The position numbers and the translations under genes are program-made. A DNA stretch of 64,000 nucleotides, taken from assembly GCF_025971925.1 (NCBI RefSeq), contig NZ_JAPDHV010000003.1, positions 62,001 to 126,000 of the forward strand, given 5' to 3'. The notes below the pieces were generated by a model, which was not told where the DNA came from, did not search any database, and saw nothing but the letters and a program-made list of their open reading frames with translations. This DNA comes from Chryseobacterium oryctis (GTDB lineage Bacteria > Bacteroidota > Bacteroidia > Flavobacteriales > Weeksellaceae). Shown here piece after piece: positions 44,323-52,827 of this stretch (positions are counted from its first letter, which is position 1; every line of letters starts with the position of its first letter).

Positions 44323-46446
44323 ATGAACACTATTAACTATATAAAGCAAACTCTCAATATTTCTGAAAAAAGCATTAATGCAACGCTAGAATTACTTTCT
44401 GAAGATTGCACAATTCCCTTTATTGCAAGATATAGAAAAGACAAAACAGGAAATCTTGATGAAACACAAATTGAACAAATTTTAAAACTCAATAAACAAT
44501 TTGAAGAAATTTTAAAGAGAAAGGAAACAATCCTCAAATCTATTGAAGAGCAAAATGCCTTAAGTCCGGAATTGAAACAAAGAATAGGTGAAAGCTTTGA
44601 TATTCAGGAACTGGAAGATTTATATTTACCATTTAAAAAACGTAAGAAAACTAAAGCTGATACCGCAAAAGAAAAAGGCTTAGAGCCTCTGGCAAAAATT
44701 ATTATGAGCCAAAAAGCTCAGGACATTCAGTTTTTAGCTTCAAAATATATTAATAATCAGGTTGCGTCCGAGGAAGAGGCTTTGCAGGGAGCCAGAGATA
44801 TCATGGCGGAATGGATTAACGAAAATATGTATGTCAGAAAAAATCTTCGCCGATTATTTCAACGGAAAGCTGTCATTACTTCAAAAGTAGTAAAAGCTAA
44901 AAAAGAGGAAGAAGAAGCTCAAAAGTTTTCTCAATATTTCGAATGGGAAGAAAGTTTAAACAGAACTCCATCTCACAGATTACTTGCAATGCTAAGAGCA
45001 GAAACCGAAGGTTTTGTTAAAATTAATATCGTAATTGACAAAGAAGAAGCCACTGATTTTATTGAAAAAACCATTATAAAATCCAACAACGAAAGTTCGG
45101 AACAGATTTCTTTAGCTATAAAAGATAGTTATAAAAGATTACTAGAACCTGCTATTTCTAACGAAACATTACAGGAAGCTAAAGAAAAAGCAGACAAAAA
45201 AGCCATTGAAATTTTCTCTGAAAATCTAAGTCAGCTATTACTTGCTCCGCCTTTGGGAGAAAAAAGAATTTTAGCTATAGATCCAGGATATAGAAGTGGC
45301 TGTAAAGTTGTTTGTCTGGACGAAAAAGGAGATTTATTGCACAATGAAACGATATATCCTCATGCTCCGCAACATGAAAGCGGAATGGCAATGAAAAAAA
45401 TCCGTTCTATGGTAAATGCTTATAATATTGAAGCCATCTCTATCGGAAACGGAACAGCAAGTCGAGAAACCGAATTTTTCATTAAAAAAATCGCCTTTGA
45501 TAAGCCATTACAGGTTTTCGTAGTTTCAGAAGCGGGAGCTTCCGTTTACTCGGCAAGTAAAATCGCAAGAGATGAATTTCCGAATTATGATGTAACTGTT
45601 CGTGGAGCAGTTTCCATCGGGAGAAGACTTTCAGATCCGTTGGCTGAATTGGTAAAAATTGATCCCAAATCAATAGGAGTCGGACAATATCAACATGATG
45701 TAGATCAAACTCAATTGAAAAACGAACTGGATTCTACCGTGATGAAATGCGTAAATTCTGTTGGAATTAATTTGAATACAGCAAGCAAATCTCTATTAAG
45801 TTATGTTTCTGGGATTGGAGAAAAAATGGCAGAAAACATCGTAAACTATAGAGCAGAAAACGGAGCTTTTGAAGACAGAAAACAACTCAAAAGAGTTCCA
45901 AGGTTAGGAGAAAAAGCCTTTCAACAAGCTGCTGCATTTGTTAGAATTACCAATGCTAAAAACCCTTTAGACAACTCAGCAGTTCATCCTGAAGCCTATG
46001 GAATCGTAGAAAAAATGGCAAAAGATTTAGGAATTAAAACCAATGAACTAATCGCCAATAAAGATAAAATTAAGCAAATTCAGCCTGAAAAATACATTAC
46101 CGAAGATATTGGAATTTTAGGAATTCAAGATATTTTAAAAGAGCTTGAAAAACCTGGATTAGATCCTAGAAAAGCCGCAAAGGTATTTGAGTTTGATCCT
46201 AATGTAAGAAGCATTAAAGATTTAAAAATTGGAATGATTTTACCAGGAATCGTTAATAATATTACTGCTTTTGGATGTTTCGTAGATTTAGGAATTAAAG
46301 AAAGCGGACTGGTTCATATTTCTCAGCTAAAAGACGGTTTTGTTTCTGATGTAAACGAGGTAGTGAAACTCCATCAACATGTTCAGGTAAAGGTAACGGA
46401 AGTTGATGAACAAAGGAAAAGAGTGCAACTAAGTATGATACTTTAA
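44323..46446 (+). CDS. tex: Tex-like RNA-binding transcription accessory protein
   Basis: A 707-residue cytosolic nucleic-acid-binding protein. The order of domains fits Tex: N-terminal helical region (TIPFIARYRKDKTGNLDE), YqgF-like RNase H fold (LAIDPGYRSGCKVVCLD), helix-hairpin-helix (SYVSGIGEKMAENIV and RVPRLGEKAFQQAA), and a C-terminal S1 domain (GMILPGIVNNITAFGCFVDLG). The end lacks a long extension and is normal for Bacteroidota. Confidence 0.95.
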   Translation: MNTINYIKQTLNISEKSINATLELLSEDCTIPFIARYRKDKTGNLDETQIEQILKLNKQFEEILKRKETILKSIEEQNALSPELKQRIGESFDIQELEDLYLPFKKRKKTKADTAKEKGLEPLAKIIMSQKAQDIQFLASKYINNQVASEEEALQGARDIMAEWINENMYVRKNLRRLFQRKAVITSKVVKAKKEEEEAQKFSQYFEWEESLNRTPSHRLLAMLRAETEGFVKINIVIDKEEATDFIEKTIIKSNNESSEQISLAIKDSYKRLLEPAISNETLQEAKEKADKKAIEIFSENLSQLLLAPPLGEKRILAIDPGYRSGCKVVCLDEKGDLLHNETIYPHAPQHESGMAMKKIRSMVNAYNIEAISIGNGTASRETEFFIKKIAFDKPLQVFVVSEAGASVYSASKIARDEFPNYDVTVRGAVSIGRRLSDPLAELVKIDPKSIGVGQYQHDVDQTQLKNELDSTVMKCVNSVGINLNTASKSLLSYVSGIGEKMAENIVNYRAENGAFEDRKQLKRVPRLGEKAFQQAAAFVRITNAKNPLDNSAVHPEAYGIVEKMAKDLGIKTNELIANKDKIKQIQPEKYITEDIGILGIQDILKELEKPGLDPRKAAKVFEFDPNVRSIKDLKIGMILPGIVNNITAFGCFVDLGIKESGLVHISQLKDGFVSDVNEVVKLHQHVQVKVTEVDEQRKRVQLSMIL

Positions 46447-46456
46447 AAATTATCTA

Positions 46457-46480
46457 AAGGCTACCCGTTTGAGTAGCCTT
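46457..46480. terminator. bidirectional terminator
   Basis: AAGGCTAC and GTAGCCTT pair around an eight-base loop, with T-runs, between convergent tex and the M28 peptidase gene. Confidence 0.82.
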
Positions 46481-46490
46481 AATTTTTTAT

Positions 46491-48059
46491 TTAAAATCCT
46501 TTAGAATCTCTTTTCGGCTCCTTTACTTCGGGCCATTTTGCAACTTCACCTTTTTCATTCACAGGCATTGAGCGTTTAGTTCTATCTGTAAATTCAGGAT
46601 CTTCAGAAGCCATATAAGCTAAAGTTGCAGTTAAAACCACATTGTTTTTCACCTCATCAAAAACAATTTTATCATAGGTATCTTTTGTGGTATGCCAAGT
46701 ATATCCGAAATATCCCCAATTTAATGAACTTAAAGAAAAACCAGGCACTCCTGCTGCCACAAATGAAGAGTGATCAGAACCTCCACCACTTGGCATTCCC
46801 GGAAAATCTGTTTTTATATGATCTTTAACCGTTTTAGGAATAGCGTTCAACCATTTTCCGATATAATCGTAGGAATTTACGAAACCTTGTCCGCTGATAT
46901 TAATAACCCTTCCTGTTCCATTATCCTGATTAAAAACAGCTTGTGTACCTTTAATAATTTCAGGATTATCTGCTACAAAACCTCTGGAACCATTTAGTCC
47001 CTGTTCCTCACTTCCCCAAAGTCCGACAACAATAGTTCTTTTATTATTGGGATAATATTTCTTAAGAATTCTCATGGTTTCAAGCATTGTAATAACTCCT
47101 GTTCCGTTATCTGTTGCACCTTGAGCTCCATCCCAAGAATCTAAATGAGCAGAAAGAATCACATATTCATTCGGTTTTTCTTTCCCTTTAATCATTCCGA
47201 TTGTATTAAAGCTTTTGGTTTCAGGAAGAATTTTAGACTGAGTTTCAATTTTAATTTTAGGCTTAGCTCCGTTTTCGGACATTCTATACAACATTCCATA
47301 ATCTTCAACATCAATATCAATCATCGGGATGGATTTTGTTTTTGCCCCGAAAATTCGGTTAGCTCCCATTATTCCTGTCCAATTAGAAATTGCAATTGCA
47401 CCAGCTCCTGCCTTTTCTAATGCTTCTGGCAACGTAGTATTGTCATATCCAATATTTTTAACGTAATCATTAAATTCTTTCGTTGCCTGTTCTTTTTCTT
47501 TTTTCAATTTTTCGTAAAGTTCAGGTGTTGCAAACTCTTTTATTTGTTCGTTCGAACGACCTATTTTCTGATATTGTGCCATGAGGACAATTTTTCCTTT
47601 CACAGAAGGCAACCATTTATCAAATTCTGCTTTTGAAGATACTTTAGGAAGAATCACAACTTCTGCTTCTACAGCTTTTTTTGTGGCAGGACTCCATGCT
47701 AATTGTGTTGCAGACAAAGATTTAATTCTAGGATACGTCATATCAACATGTGTAATTCCCCTTTGCCATCCTTTCCAAGTTCCAAACTGTTGAAGATTGG
47801 CTTCTATTCCCCATGAACGAAGTTTATTTGCAGACCATTCATTGGCTGCCAACATTTCAGGAGTTCCTACCAGTCTTGGACCTATACCATCCAATAATTC
47901 ATATGCCAATCCTTCAAGTTGAGAATTGGTATTTACTTCATTTACAAAATTTTGAACAATAGGATTGAGCTTTTCTTTTGAATCTACAATTATCTGTGCC
48001 GATGACAACTGTGTAGCTAAAACAACAGCCGGTATTATAAAAAACCTGTTTATCTTCAT
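46491..48059 (-). CDS. secreted M28 family zinc aminopeptidase/carboxypeptidase with PA domain
   Basis: A 522-residue exported peptidase: signal peptide (1-21), PA domain insert (about 135-270), then the M28 catalytic domain with zinc ligands in SAHLDSWDGAQGATDNGTG, the catalytic Glu in WGSEEQGLNGS, and a late His in GGGSDHSSFVAAGVPGFS. The plan resembles carboxypeptidase Q-type enzymes that take up peptides. No sorting tail is present, so the protein is periplasmic or anchored otherwise. Confidence 0.92.
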   Translation of the reverse strand: MKINRFFIIPAVVLATQLSSAQIIVDSKEKLNPIVQNFVNEVNTNSQLEGLAYELLDGIGPRLVGTPEMLAANEWSANKLRSWGIEANLQQFGTWKGWQRGITHVDMTYPRIKSLSATQLAWSPATKKAVEAEVVILPKVSSKAEFDKWLPSVKGKIVLMAQYQKIGRSNEQIKEFATPELYEKLKKEKEQATKEFNDYVKNIGYDNTTLPEALEKAGAGAIAISNWTGIMGANRIFGAKTKSIPMIDIDVEDYGMLYRMSENGAKPKIKIETQSKILPETKSFNTIGMIKGKEKPNEYVILSAHLDSWDGAQGATDNGTGVITMLETMRILKKYYPNNKRTIVVGLWGSEEQGLNGSRGFVADNPEIIKGTQAVFNQDNGTGRVINISGQGFVNSYDYIGKWLNAIPKTVKDHIKTDFPGMPSGGGSDHSSFVAAGVPGFSLSSLNWGYFGYTWHTTKDTYDKIVFDEVKNNVVLTATLAYMASEDPEFTDRTKRSMPVNEKGEVAKWPEVKEPKRDSKGF

Positions 48060-48177
48060 AACTTTTATTGCTTGGTTTAAAGATAAAGAGATTCGAGGAG
48101 AAGGTAAAATAAAAAAAGAAAAAATACTTTAAATAAAGGAAAATTTAAATCTAAGTTTTAAAAATAACGAAATAAAA

Positions 48178-48201
48178 AAACCGACTTTAATGAGTCGGTT
48201 T
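48178..48201 (-). terminator. terminator of the histone-H1-like gene
   Basis: AAACCGACT and AGTCGGTTT pair perfectly around six bases; on the minus strand a T-run follows. Confidence 0.85.
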
Positions 48202-48209
48202 AGGAACAA

Positions 48210-48386
48210 TTATTTTTTTGATTCTTCTACAGAAACTTTTCTGAATTCTTTAAACAATTTACTTAGTTCCAAAGCTGCTTTACGAGCTCTAGTTCCAGCT
48301 GCCTTGTTTCCTTTTTCAGCTTGTTGATTTGCTTCAGTTGTAAAAGCTTCAAATTCTGCGTTGATTTTTTCGATTAGTTCTTTCAT
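48210..48386 (-). CDS. histone H1-like small DNA-binding protein
   Basis: A 58-residue, helical, Lys/Ala/Glu-rich protein (MKELIEKINAEFEAF, then KGNKAAGTRARKAALE and FKEFRKVSVEESKK). This pattern matches the short Hc1/histone-H1-like proteins common in Flavobacteriia, thought to bind or compact DNA. It has a promoter match and its own terminator, and the length is typical. Confidence 0.85.
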   Translation of the reverse strand: MKELIEKINAEFEAFTTEANQQAEKGNKAAGTRARKAALELSKLFKEFRKVSVEESKK

Positions 48387-48406
48387 TATTGTTAAAATTT
48401 AGGCTG

Positions 48407-48437
48407 CAAATATAGGTTTTATGGTGATTCCAGCCAA
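48407..48437 (-). promoter_or_regulatory. promoter of the histone-H1-like gene
   Basis: On the minus strand TTG (48437-48435), 20 bases, then TATATTTG (48414-48407) fit the -33/-7 pattern; the start codon is 21 bases further. Confidence 0.6.
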
Positions 48438-48559
48438 CTTTGACAAGAAAAGTTTATTAGATTTCTTACATTTCAGTTGCGCTTATTCCAAATTCAATGT
48501 AAAGTTTGATAATTTCTCTTGTTATTTCAACATCACAACCTCTATTAATTTGAATAATA

Positions 48560-49258
48560 TTAAGAATTCCCTGTAAAAAGTATAGATATACTTGCTTTTT
48601 CAAACTTATATTTTTGAGTATGAGACCCTGAAATAGTAATTTTATCTCCTACAGAAAAATAGGCTGTTCCTGAAACGCTATGTCCCACCCAATCACTTAT
48701 CTCATGATGATAAGTAGAATAAGCAGCAACTGTCTCTGTATTATTTTTTAGTATTTCGGTGATGGCTGTACCATGTGTTGTATTTGTAGGATTATCTTCT
48801 AAATTATATCCTAAATATCCTATTATCTTATAAAAACCAGCTTTATTTACAGTATATTCTCCAGTGGTAGTATTATATGTCAAATAAGCAGATTTCACTT
48901 TAGGTGTCGTTTCAAATTTCACCGTTGTTCTAGTTTTAGCCGTATACGATGCTCCTCCTGCAGCCGATGGACTTAATGATTTTTTCATTCCTAAACCGGC
49001 AATTAATGGTACAATTTCTAAATCTTCTATTTTTTGCCAATGAGGAGCGTTTCCTGTTCCATTAGACATCAACACATCATTTGTTCTTCCCACATCTCCA
49101 TACACGCTAGCATTTCCGCCAACACTTAACTCTTTTGTGACCTGTAATCCTCCATTTACATGTGCTGTTGCAAGTGGTGTATCTGTATTCACTCCAATTT
49201 GTGAATAAAAATAAGAGGGTAATAAAAACAAGAATAGACCTATTATATATGATTTCAT
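48560..49258 (-). CDS. secreted C1q/TNF-like protein (third of the tandem set)
   Basis: A 232-residue exported protein. The frame opens at 49390, overlapping the previous gene's coding region, but ATG at 49258 (MKSYIIGLFLFLL) gives a proper signal peptide and is used. After it come AHVNGGLQVTKELSVGG, a variable linker, and a C-terminal half of strands resembling a C1q jelly-roll (AYLTYNTTTGEYTVNKAGFYKIIGY, SVGDKITISG, ASISILF). Paralogous to the two genes upstream; function unknown, perhaps surface binding. Confidence 0.7.
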   Translation of the reverse strand: MKSYIIGLFLFLLPSYFYSQIGVNTDTPLATAHVNGGLQVTKELSVGGNASVYGDVGRTNDVLMSNGTGNAPHWQKIEDLEIVPLIAGLGMKKSLSPSAAGGASYTAKTRTTVKFETTPKVKSAYLTYNTTTGEYTVNKAGFYKIIGYLGYNLEDNPTNTTHGTAITEILKNNTETVAAYSTYHHEISDWVGHSVSGTAYFSVGDKITISGSHTQKYKFEKASISILFTGNS

Positions 49259-49286
49259 TATATTAACTTTTAGAATTATAAAATAA

Positions 49287-49946
49287 TTAGTTGCCCAAAT
49301 ACATAAAAGAAAGAGAAGCATTACGCAGTGAAAAATTACGAGTGAAAGTACCTTCAAGACTGACTGAATCTCCCTCATTAAAATATTCAAGTCCAGTAAT
49401 ATTATGTTCTATAATACTTGCTGATACAGGATGTGCTGAATCTGAATGAGATATCGCTTCATTATTTTTATATAGTCCTGTCACTGCAGTACCATCACTT
49501 GGCGAACCTGATATAACATATTCTAGATAGCCAGTAAGAAGATAATATCCCGATTTTACCACTTTAAAATATCCTGTAGTACTACTGTATGTTAAATATG
49601 TTGTATCATTTTTGGGTAATGTTTCAAAAGAAACTACACTCCAATTATTCGCTGAAAAGCTTTTAGTATTTGACCTTAAAGCTACATTAGTTATTTGTGG
49701 TATATCTATATCAGCTGGTTTTTTCCATTTTGGAGGTAAACCTGATCCTTGTGAGGTTAAAAATTCCCCTACTGTTCCTGGCTCCCCAAGAGTCGTGGCT
49801 GAACCACCTACGCTTAATTCTTTTGTCACTTGTAAGCTCCCATTTACATGAAGTTCTGCTTGTGGAGTCGGCGTTTTTATACCTACTTGAGCCGAAATGT
49901 ATATTGAACACATTAATGACAATGTGCAAATGTATTTTTTTTTCAT
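49287..49946 (-). CDS. secreted C1q/TNF-like protein (second of the tandem set)
   Basis: A 219-residue exported protein with signal peptide (about 1-19) and ELHVNGSLQVTKELSVGG as in its neighbours. The middle has QGSGLPPKWKKPADI. The C-terminal half shows the C1q-like series TYLTYSSTTGYFKVVKSGYYL, GTAVTGLYKNNE, EYFNEGDSVSLEG and NASLSFMYLGN. Gaps of 27-28 bases join it to its paralogues, so all three may share a transcript. Confidence 0.7.
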   Translation of the reverse strand: MKKKYICTLSLMCSIYISAQVGIKTPTPQAELHVNGSLQVTKELSVGGSATTLGEPGTVGEFLTSQGSGLPPKWKKPADIDIPQITNVALRSNTKSFSANNWSVVSFETLPKNDTTYLTYSSTTGYFKVVKSGYYLLTGYLEYVISGSPSDGTAVTGLYKNNEAISHSDSAHPVSASIIEHNITGLEYFNEGDSVSLEGTFTRNFSLRNASLSFMYLGN

Positions 49947-49973
49947 TTTTTTCAGTGTTTTATATATCGTAAA

Positions 49974-50633
49974 TCAATTTCCTAAGTACATAAAAGATAT
50001 TGAAGAATTTAGCAAACTGTACTGACTAGAATAAAGACCTTCTAAAGAAATAACATCCCCTACAGCAAACAAATGCGTTTTAGTCAAATTATGATTAATC
50101 GTGGTTGTACCTGTAAGGTGTGATGTCGTTGAGGCTACTATTTTTACTCCATTCTTTTTAACAGCTGTTACTGCAGTACCATTTGCTGCACTTGACGATA
50201 TTGAATATTTAAGATAAGCTGTAAATAAATAATAACCAGCTTTCACTACTGTAAACTTTCCTGTAGAGGTACTATAAGTCAAATATGAATTATCACTTCT
50301 GGCTACAGAGTCAAATATTACTGGAGTAGAGGTATTTGCAGATGAACTTGCAGACGTTGTTGTTTTGATAGATAAATTAGTCTCAACAGGAATATTAACC
50401 TCATCCAAAGTTTTCCATACAGGGCTATTACCAACTCCCTGTGAGACAAGAACGCTTCCTGACCTTCCAGAATCACCAGATGTATTTTTAGATCCTCCAA
50501 CTTGAAATTCATTTGTGACTTGTAAATCACCATTAACATGTAAAGACGTCTTTGGCGTACTTGTACTTATTCCTACCTGACTTTTTAGATAAAGCGAGAT
50601 AATGAACATTAAGCAAGATAATGTTTTTTTCAT
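49974..50633 (-). CDS. secreted C1q/TNF-like protein (first of the tandem set)
   Basis: A 219-residue exported protein, first in the row. It has a signal peptide (about 1-18), SLHVNGDLQVTNEFQVGG, QGVGNSPVWKTLDEV, then the C1q-like half (SYLTYSTSTGKFTVVKAGYYLF, GTAVTAVKKNG, HLFAVGDVISLEG, SSISFMYLGN). The final segment is nearly identical to the second copy. It is very Ser/Thr-rich, as expected for a surface protein. Confidence 0.7.
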   Translation of the reverse strand: MKKTLSCLMFIISLYLKSQVGISTSTPKTSLHVNGDLQVTNEFQVGGSKNTSGDSGRSGSVLVSQGVGNSPVWKTLDEVNIPVETNLSIKTTTSASSSANTSTPVIFDSVARSDNSYLTYSTSTGKFTVVKAGYYLFTAYLKYSISSSAANGTAVTAVKKNGVKIVASTTSHLTGTTTINHNLTKTHLFAVGDVISLEGLYSSQYSLLNSSISFMYLGN

Positions 50634-51175
50634 TCGTTAAATTGTGTTTTTTAATTTTATTAGTCGATTATAAAATAGACGAGTTAAAAAGTAATATTAA
50701 AATTATTTTTTTAAAATTTCATCTATTTTAAAATCAAGCCAACAATTTTAGTCATTTGAACTTTTAAGTAAGAAAAATAAGGTATCACACAGATATCACA
50801 TTAATAAACATTAGTATTTAAAGTACTTTAATGTATATCTTGAGTAAATTCATTTAGTAATTTATTACATTATAAATTCCAACTGTTAATCAAATGTGAT
50901 ATCAATTATATATAGTATTCCATAGAAAGAAGGGTAAATAATTACCATTTTAGGACTTCCACATTTAAGATTTCATTAAATTTTTATTTGAGCCAACAAA
51001 ACCGACTTTCAATTCAATCTAGAATATCTATTTTTGATATATGTAAAAAACTAAATAATTCCACTTTTTTACAATAAAATTATGATTAAAAGCAAGTTCT
51101 AATTTTTAAACAACAAATATTTTATTTATTAAGATTCTTTTCAACCAGAAACCTTGTTTAAAAGGAATGTAAACT
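50634..51175. other. AT-rich intergenic stretch without a gene
   Basis: About 540 bases with no convincing coding frame. GATATCACATT (50792-50802) recurs inverted as AATGTGATATC (50893-50903), 90 bases apart; its meaning is unclear. The upstream signals of the C1q-like genes should lie near 50640-50760. Confidence 0.5.
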
Positions 51176-51185
51176 AAACAAAAAA

Positions 51186-51202
51186 GCCCCTAATAAAGGG
51201 GC
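51186..51202 (-). terminator. terminator beyond the tRNA-Arg remnant
   Basis: On the minus strand GCCCC-TTTATTA-GGGGC is followed by six T. It sits six bases beyond the 3' end of the tRNA remnant and is probably the original tRNA terminator displaced by the insertion. Confidence 0.75.
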
Positions 51203-51208
51203 GATATG

Positions 51209-51251
51209 TGACCGCAGAAGGACTTGAACCCTCACTGTCGGAGCCGAAATC
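51209..51251 (-). pseudogene. truncated tRNA-Arg 3' half (attachment-site duplication)
   Basis: These 43 bases match the 3' part of the intact tRNA-Arg at 52709-52780 (acceptor 3' strand, T-arm and anticodon arm) with two differences in the T-loop region, then diverge in the anticodon stem. The 5' half is missing. Same orientation as the intact gene, 1.5 kb away: the layout left by integration into the 3' end of a tRNA gene. Confidence 0.8.
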
Positions 51252-51439
51252 TGCTTTATAACAATTTTATACGTATTAATCGTTGTTTTCAAAGGTTAAA
51301 AATAATAAATTTTATCCGAAGTATTACTGATTTTTACTTTTTTTGTTACTGAATTTCTTCGCTTAAATGTATAAAAATACCCCAATAACTCGGGGTTCAA
51401 TTTATTTATGGTTGCCATACTTTTGATGATTTGTATTGT

Positions 51440-52345
51440 TTATTCAAAGTTCATCTTAAACGGAACATTGTATTTTGAACGAACATATTTGCCTTCTTTT
51501 TTAGCAGGAATCCATTTATTATTAATTGATTTAATTGTTATTATAGCTTGATTGTTAAATTCTTCATTCAAACCATATGCTTTTATATCCGAAATTGAAC
51601 CATCTGTTTCAATATAAAAAGATAAGTTCGTTGTAAAATTTCCAGCCTCGGTAATTTGAGAACTATCAAATTTCTTTTCAAATAAATTTCTTAATGCAAT
51701 TATTCCACCTGGAAATTCTGCCTGTTGTTCTATTTCACTATTATTGTTTAAATAATCTTGAGAATCACTTTGCTTTTTGGCTGTTTCTATATACTGATTT
51801 CTTTTATATAAAGCGGATAATGAATTTTCGTAAGCCTCATTACCAATATACATTCCTTCATTGTATTTAAGAGTTTTAACCGTATTATCCATGTATTGTA
51901 TTTTTATGGTGGTCATTCTTAGTGTTTCAATTATACTAGTAAACCAAAGATATTGAAAATCCCATTCAGCTATTCCGTTCGGCTCTACCGGACCAATACC
52001 TTTTACTGTTTTATAAAATGAACCTTTTGAACCGACCAAATCACCTACAGGATTTTCACCGCCAACTGTAAACCAAATATATTTAATTGTCTTCTTGGAT
52101 GGATTATAAATTTTAAACATTGCTCCAGTTGAATATTCATCTCCTGTTGCTCTATAGTTAATAATTCCTAACCCATATTTAGTTGTAGCAATTAATGGAC
52201 GTAGAGATTCTACAAACTCATTGTCAAGCTTTTCATATTCATCAACTTGTATAGGAGGTGATGATATAACATCACTATTGTTAGGTTCAGGAATTTTCTG
52301 AGCAATCAAACAGCTTGAAATCAGAATTAATAGAAGTTTTTTCAT
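51440..52345 (-). CDS. secreted protein with a TonB C-terminal-like domain
   Basis: A 301-residue exported protein. Residues 1-16 form a signal peptide (MKKLLLILISSCLIAQ); the frame opens at 52366, but the ATG at 52345 fits this better. The middle (about 35-190) is an unrecognised beta-rich domain (KYGLGIINYRATGDEYSTGAMF). The C-terminal ~90 residues resemble the TonB energy-transducer C domain (AEFPGGIIALRNLF, YIETDGSISDIKAYG, WIPAKKEGKYVRSKYNVPFKMNF). It lacks TonB's anchored N-terminal helix and Pro-rich linker. It is the only gene inside the tRNA-Arg island. Confidence 0.7.
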   Translation of the reverse strand: MKKLLLILISSCLIAQKIPEPNNSDVISSPPIQVDEYEKLDNEFVESLRPLIATTKYGLGIINYRATGDEYSTGAMFKIYNPSKKTIKYIWFTVGGENPVGDLVGSKGSFYKTVKGIGPVEPNGIAEWDFQYLWFTSIIETLRMTTIKIQYMDNTVKTLKYNEGMYIGNEAYENSLSALYKRNQYIETAKKQSDSQDYLNNNSEIEQQAEFPGGIIALRNLFEKKFDSSQITEAGNFTTNLSFYIETDGSISDIKAYGLNEEFNNQAIITIKSINNKWIPAKKEGKYVRSKYNVPFKMNFE

Positions 52346-52671
52346 ATAATAACTTTTAATCCGCAAATGTAATATTAAGCATTTATTATTATTTACGGAT
52401 ATCCGTAAAAATACGGTATTTTTAAAAATAAATCTTTCGTGTTGGAATTAATTTTATATTAGCGCACAACTTTAAAAGATGCTTAATAAATTAATATATT
52501 TTAGCATGCTTCACTCTGTCTGGTTCATAAAAACGACACTGAATAAACCAATCATCATTAGAGTTGGTTACGAGGAAATCGGATCTTTTACATCCGAAAT
52601 TAAGATTTTTCATACGTATTAATTGTTACTGTTATTGTTACTGATTAATACGCTTCCAAAAAGCTTTAAAA

Positions 52672-52704
52672 GTAGCAAACCAGCTGTGGGATTGGGTTTG
52701 CTAC
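52672..52704 (-). terminator. terminator just beyond intact tRNA-Arg
   Basis: On the minus strand GTAGCAAACC and GGTTTGCTAC pair perfectly around 13 bases and are followed by TTTT. It starts five bases after the tRNA 3' end and lies inside the island, so the element brought its own terminator. Confidence 0.82.
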
Positions 52705-52708
52705 ATTG

Positions 52709-52780
52709 TGACCGCAGAAGGATTCGAACCCTCACTGTCGGAGCCGAAATCCGAAGTTCTATCCATTAAACTATGCAGCC
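52709..52780 (-). tRNA. tRNA-Arg (UCG)
   Basis: A 72-base cloverleaf without encoded CCA. Acceptor stem GGCTGCA pairs with TGCGGTC (two G-U); anticodon stem TCGGA/TCCGA holds the loop TTTCGGC, anticodon TCG; T-arm GAGGG-TTCGAAT-CCTTC. A near match to the -7 element (TATCTTTT) is upstream at 52797-52790. Confidence 0.93.
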
Positions 52781-52827
52781 GATTCAGATAAAAGATAGGT
52801 TCTAAGCCAAAATCTATTATCAGTTTT

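Larger units (their letters stand above)
51209..52780. mobile_element. remnant or mini-island integrated in tRNA-Arg
   Basis: The segment is bounded by the truncated tRNA copy and the intact tRNA. Near both ends lie repeats of integrase-site type: CGTATTAAT at 51272-51280 and 52615-52623 with its inverse ATTAATACG at 52644-52652, and GTTACTG/TTACTGA at 51324, 51345, 52625 and 52637. Inside is only the TonB-C-domain gene; no integrase is present, so it is a decayed or satellite element. Confidence 0.55.

Noticed and set aside
48464..48560. Minus-strand coding-like fragment reading NIIQINRGCDVEITREII to a TAA
   Set aside because: It overlaps the end of the C1q-like gene, has no start codon in a sensible place and matches nothing I recognise; could be a gene fragment but cannot be supported.
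50792..50903. 11-base inverted repeat GATATCACATT / AATGTGATATC, 90 bases apart
   Set aside because: In AT-rich DNA without a nearby start or a known regulator this may be chance; noted only in the intergenic entry.
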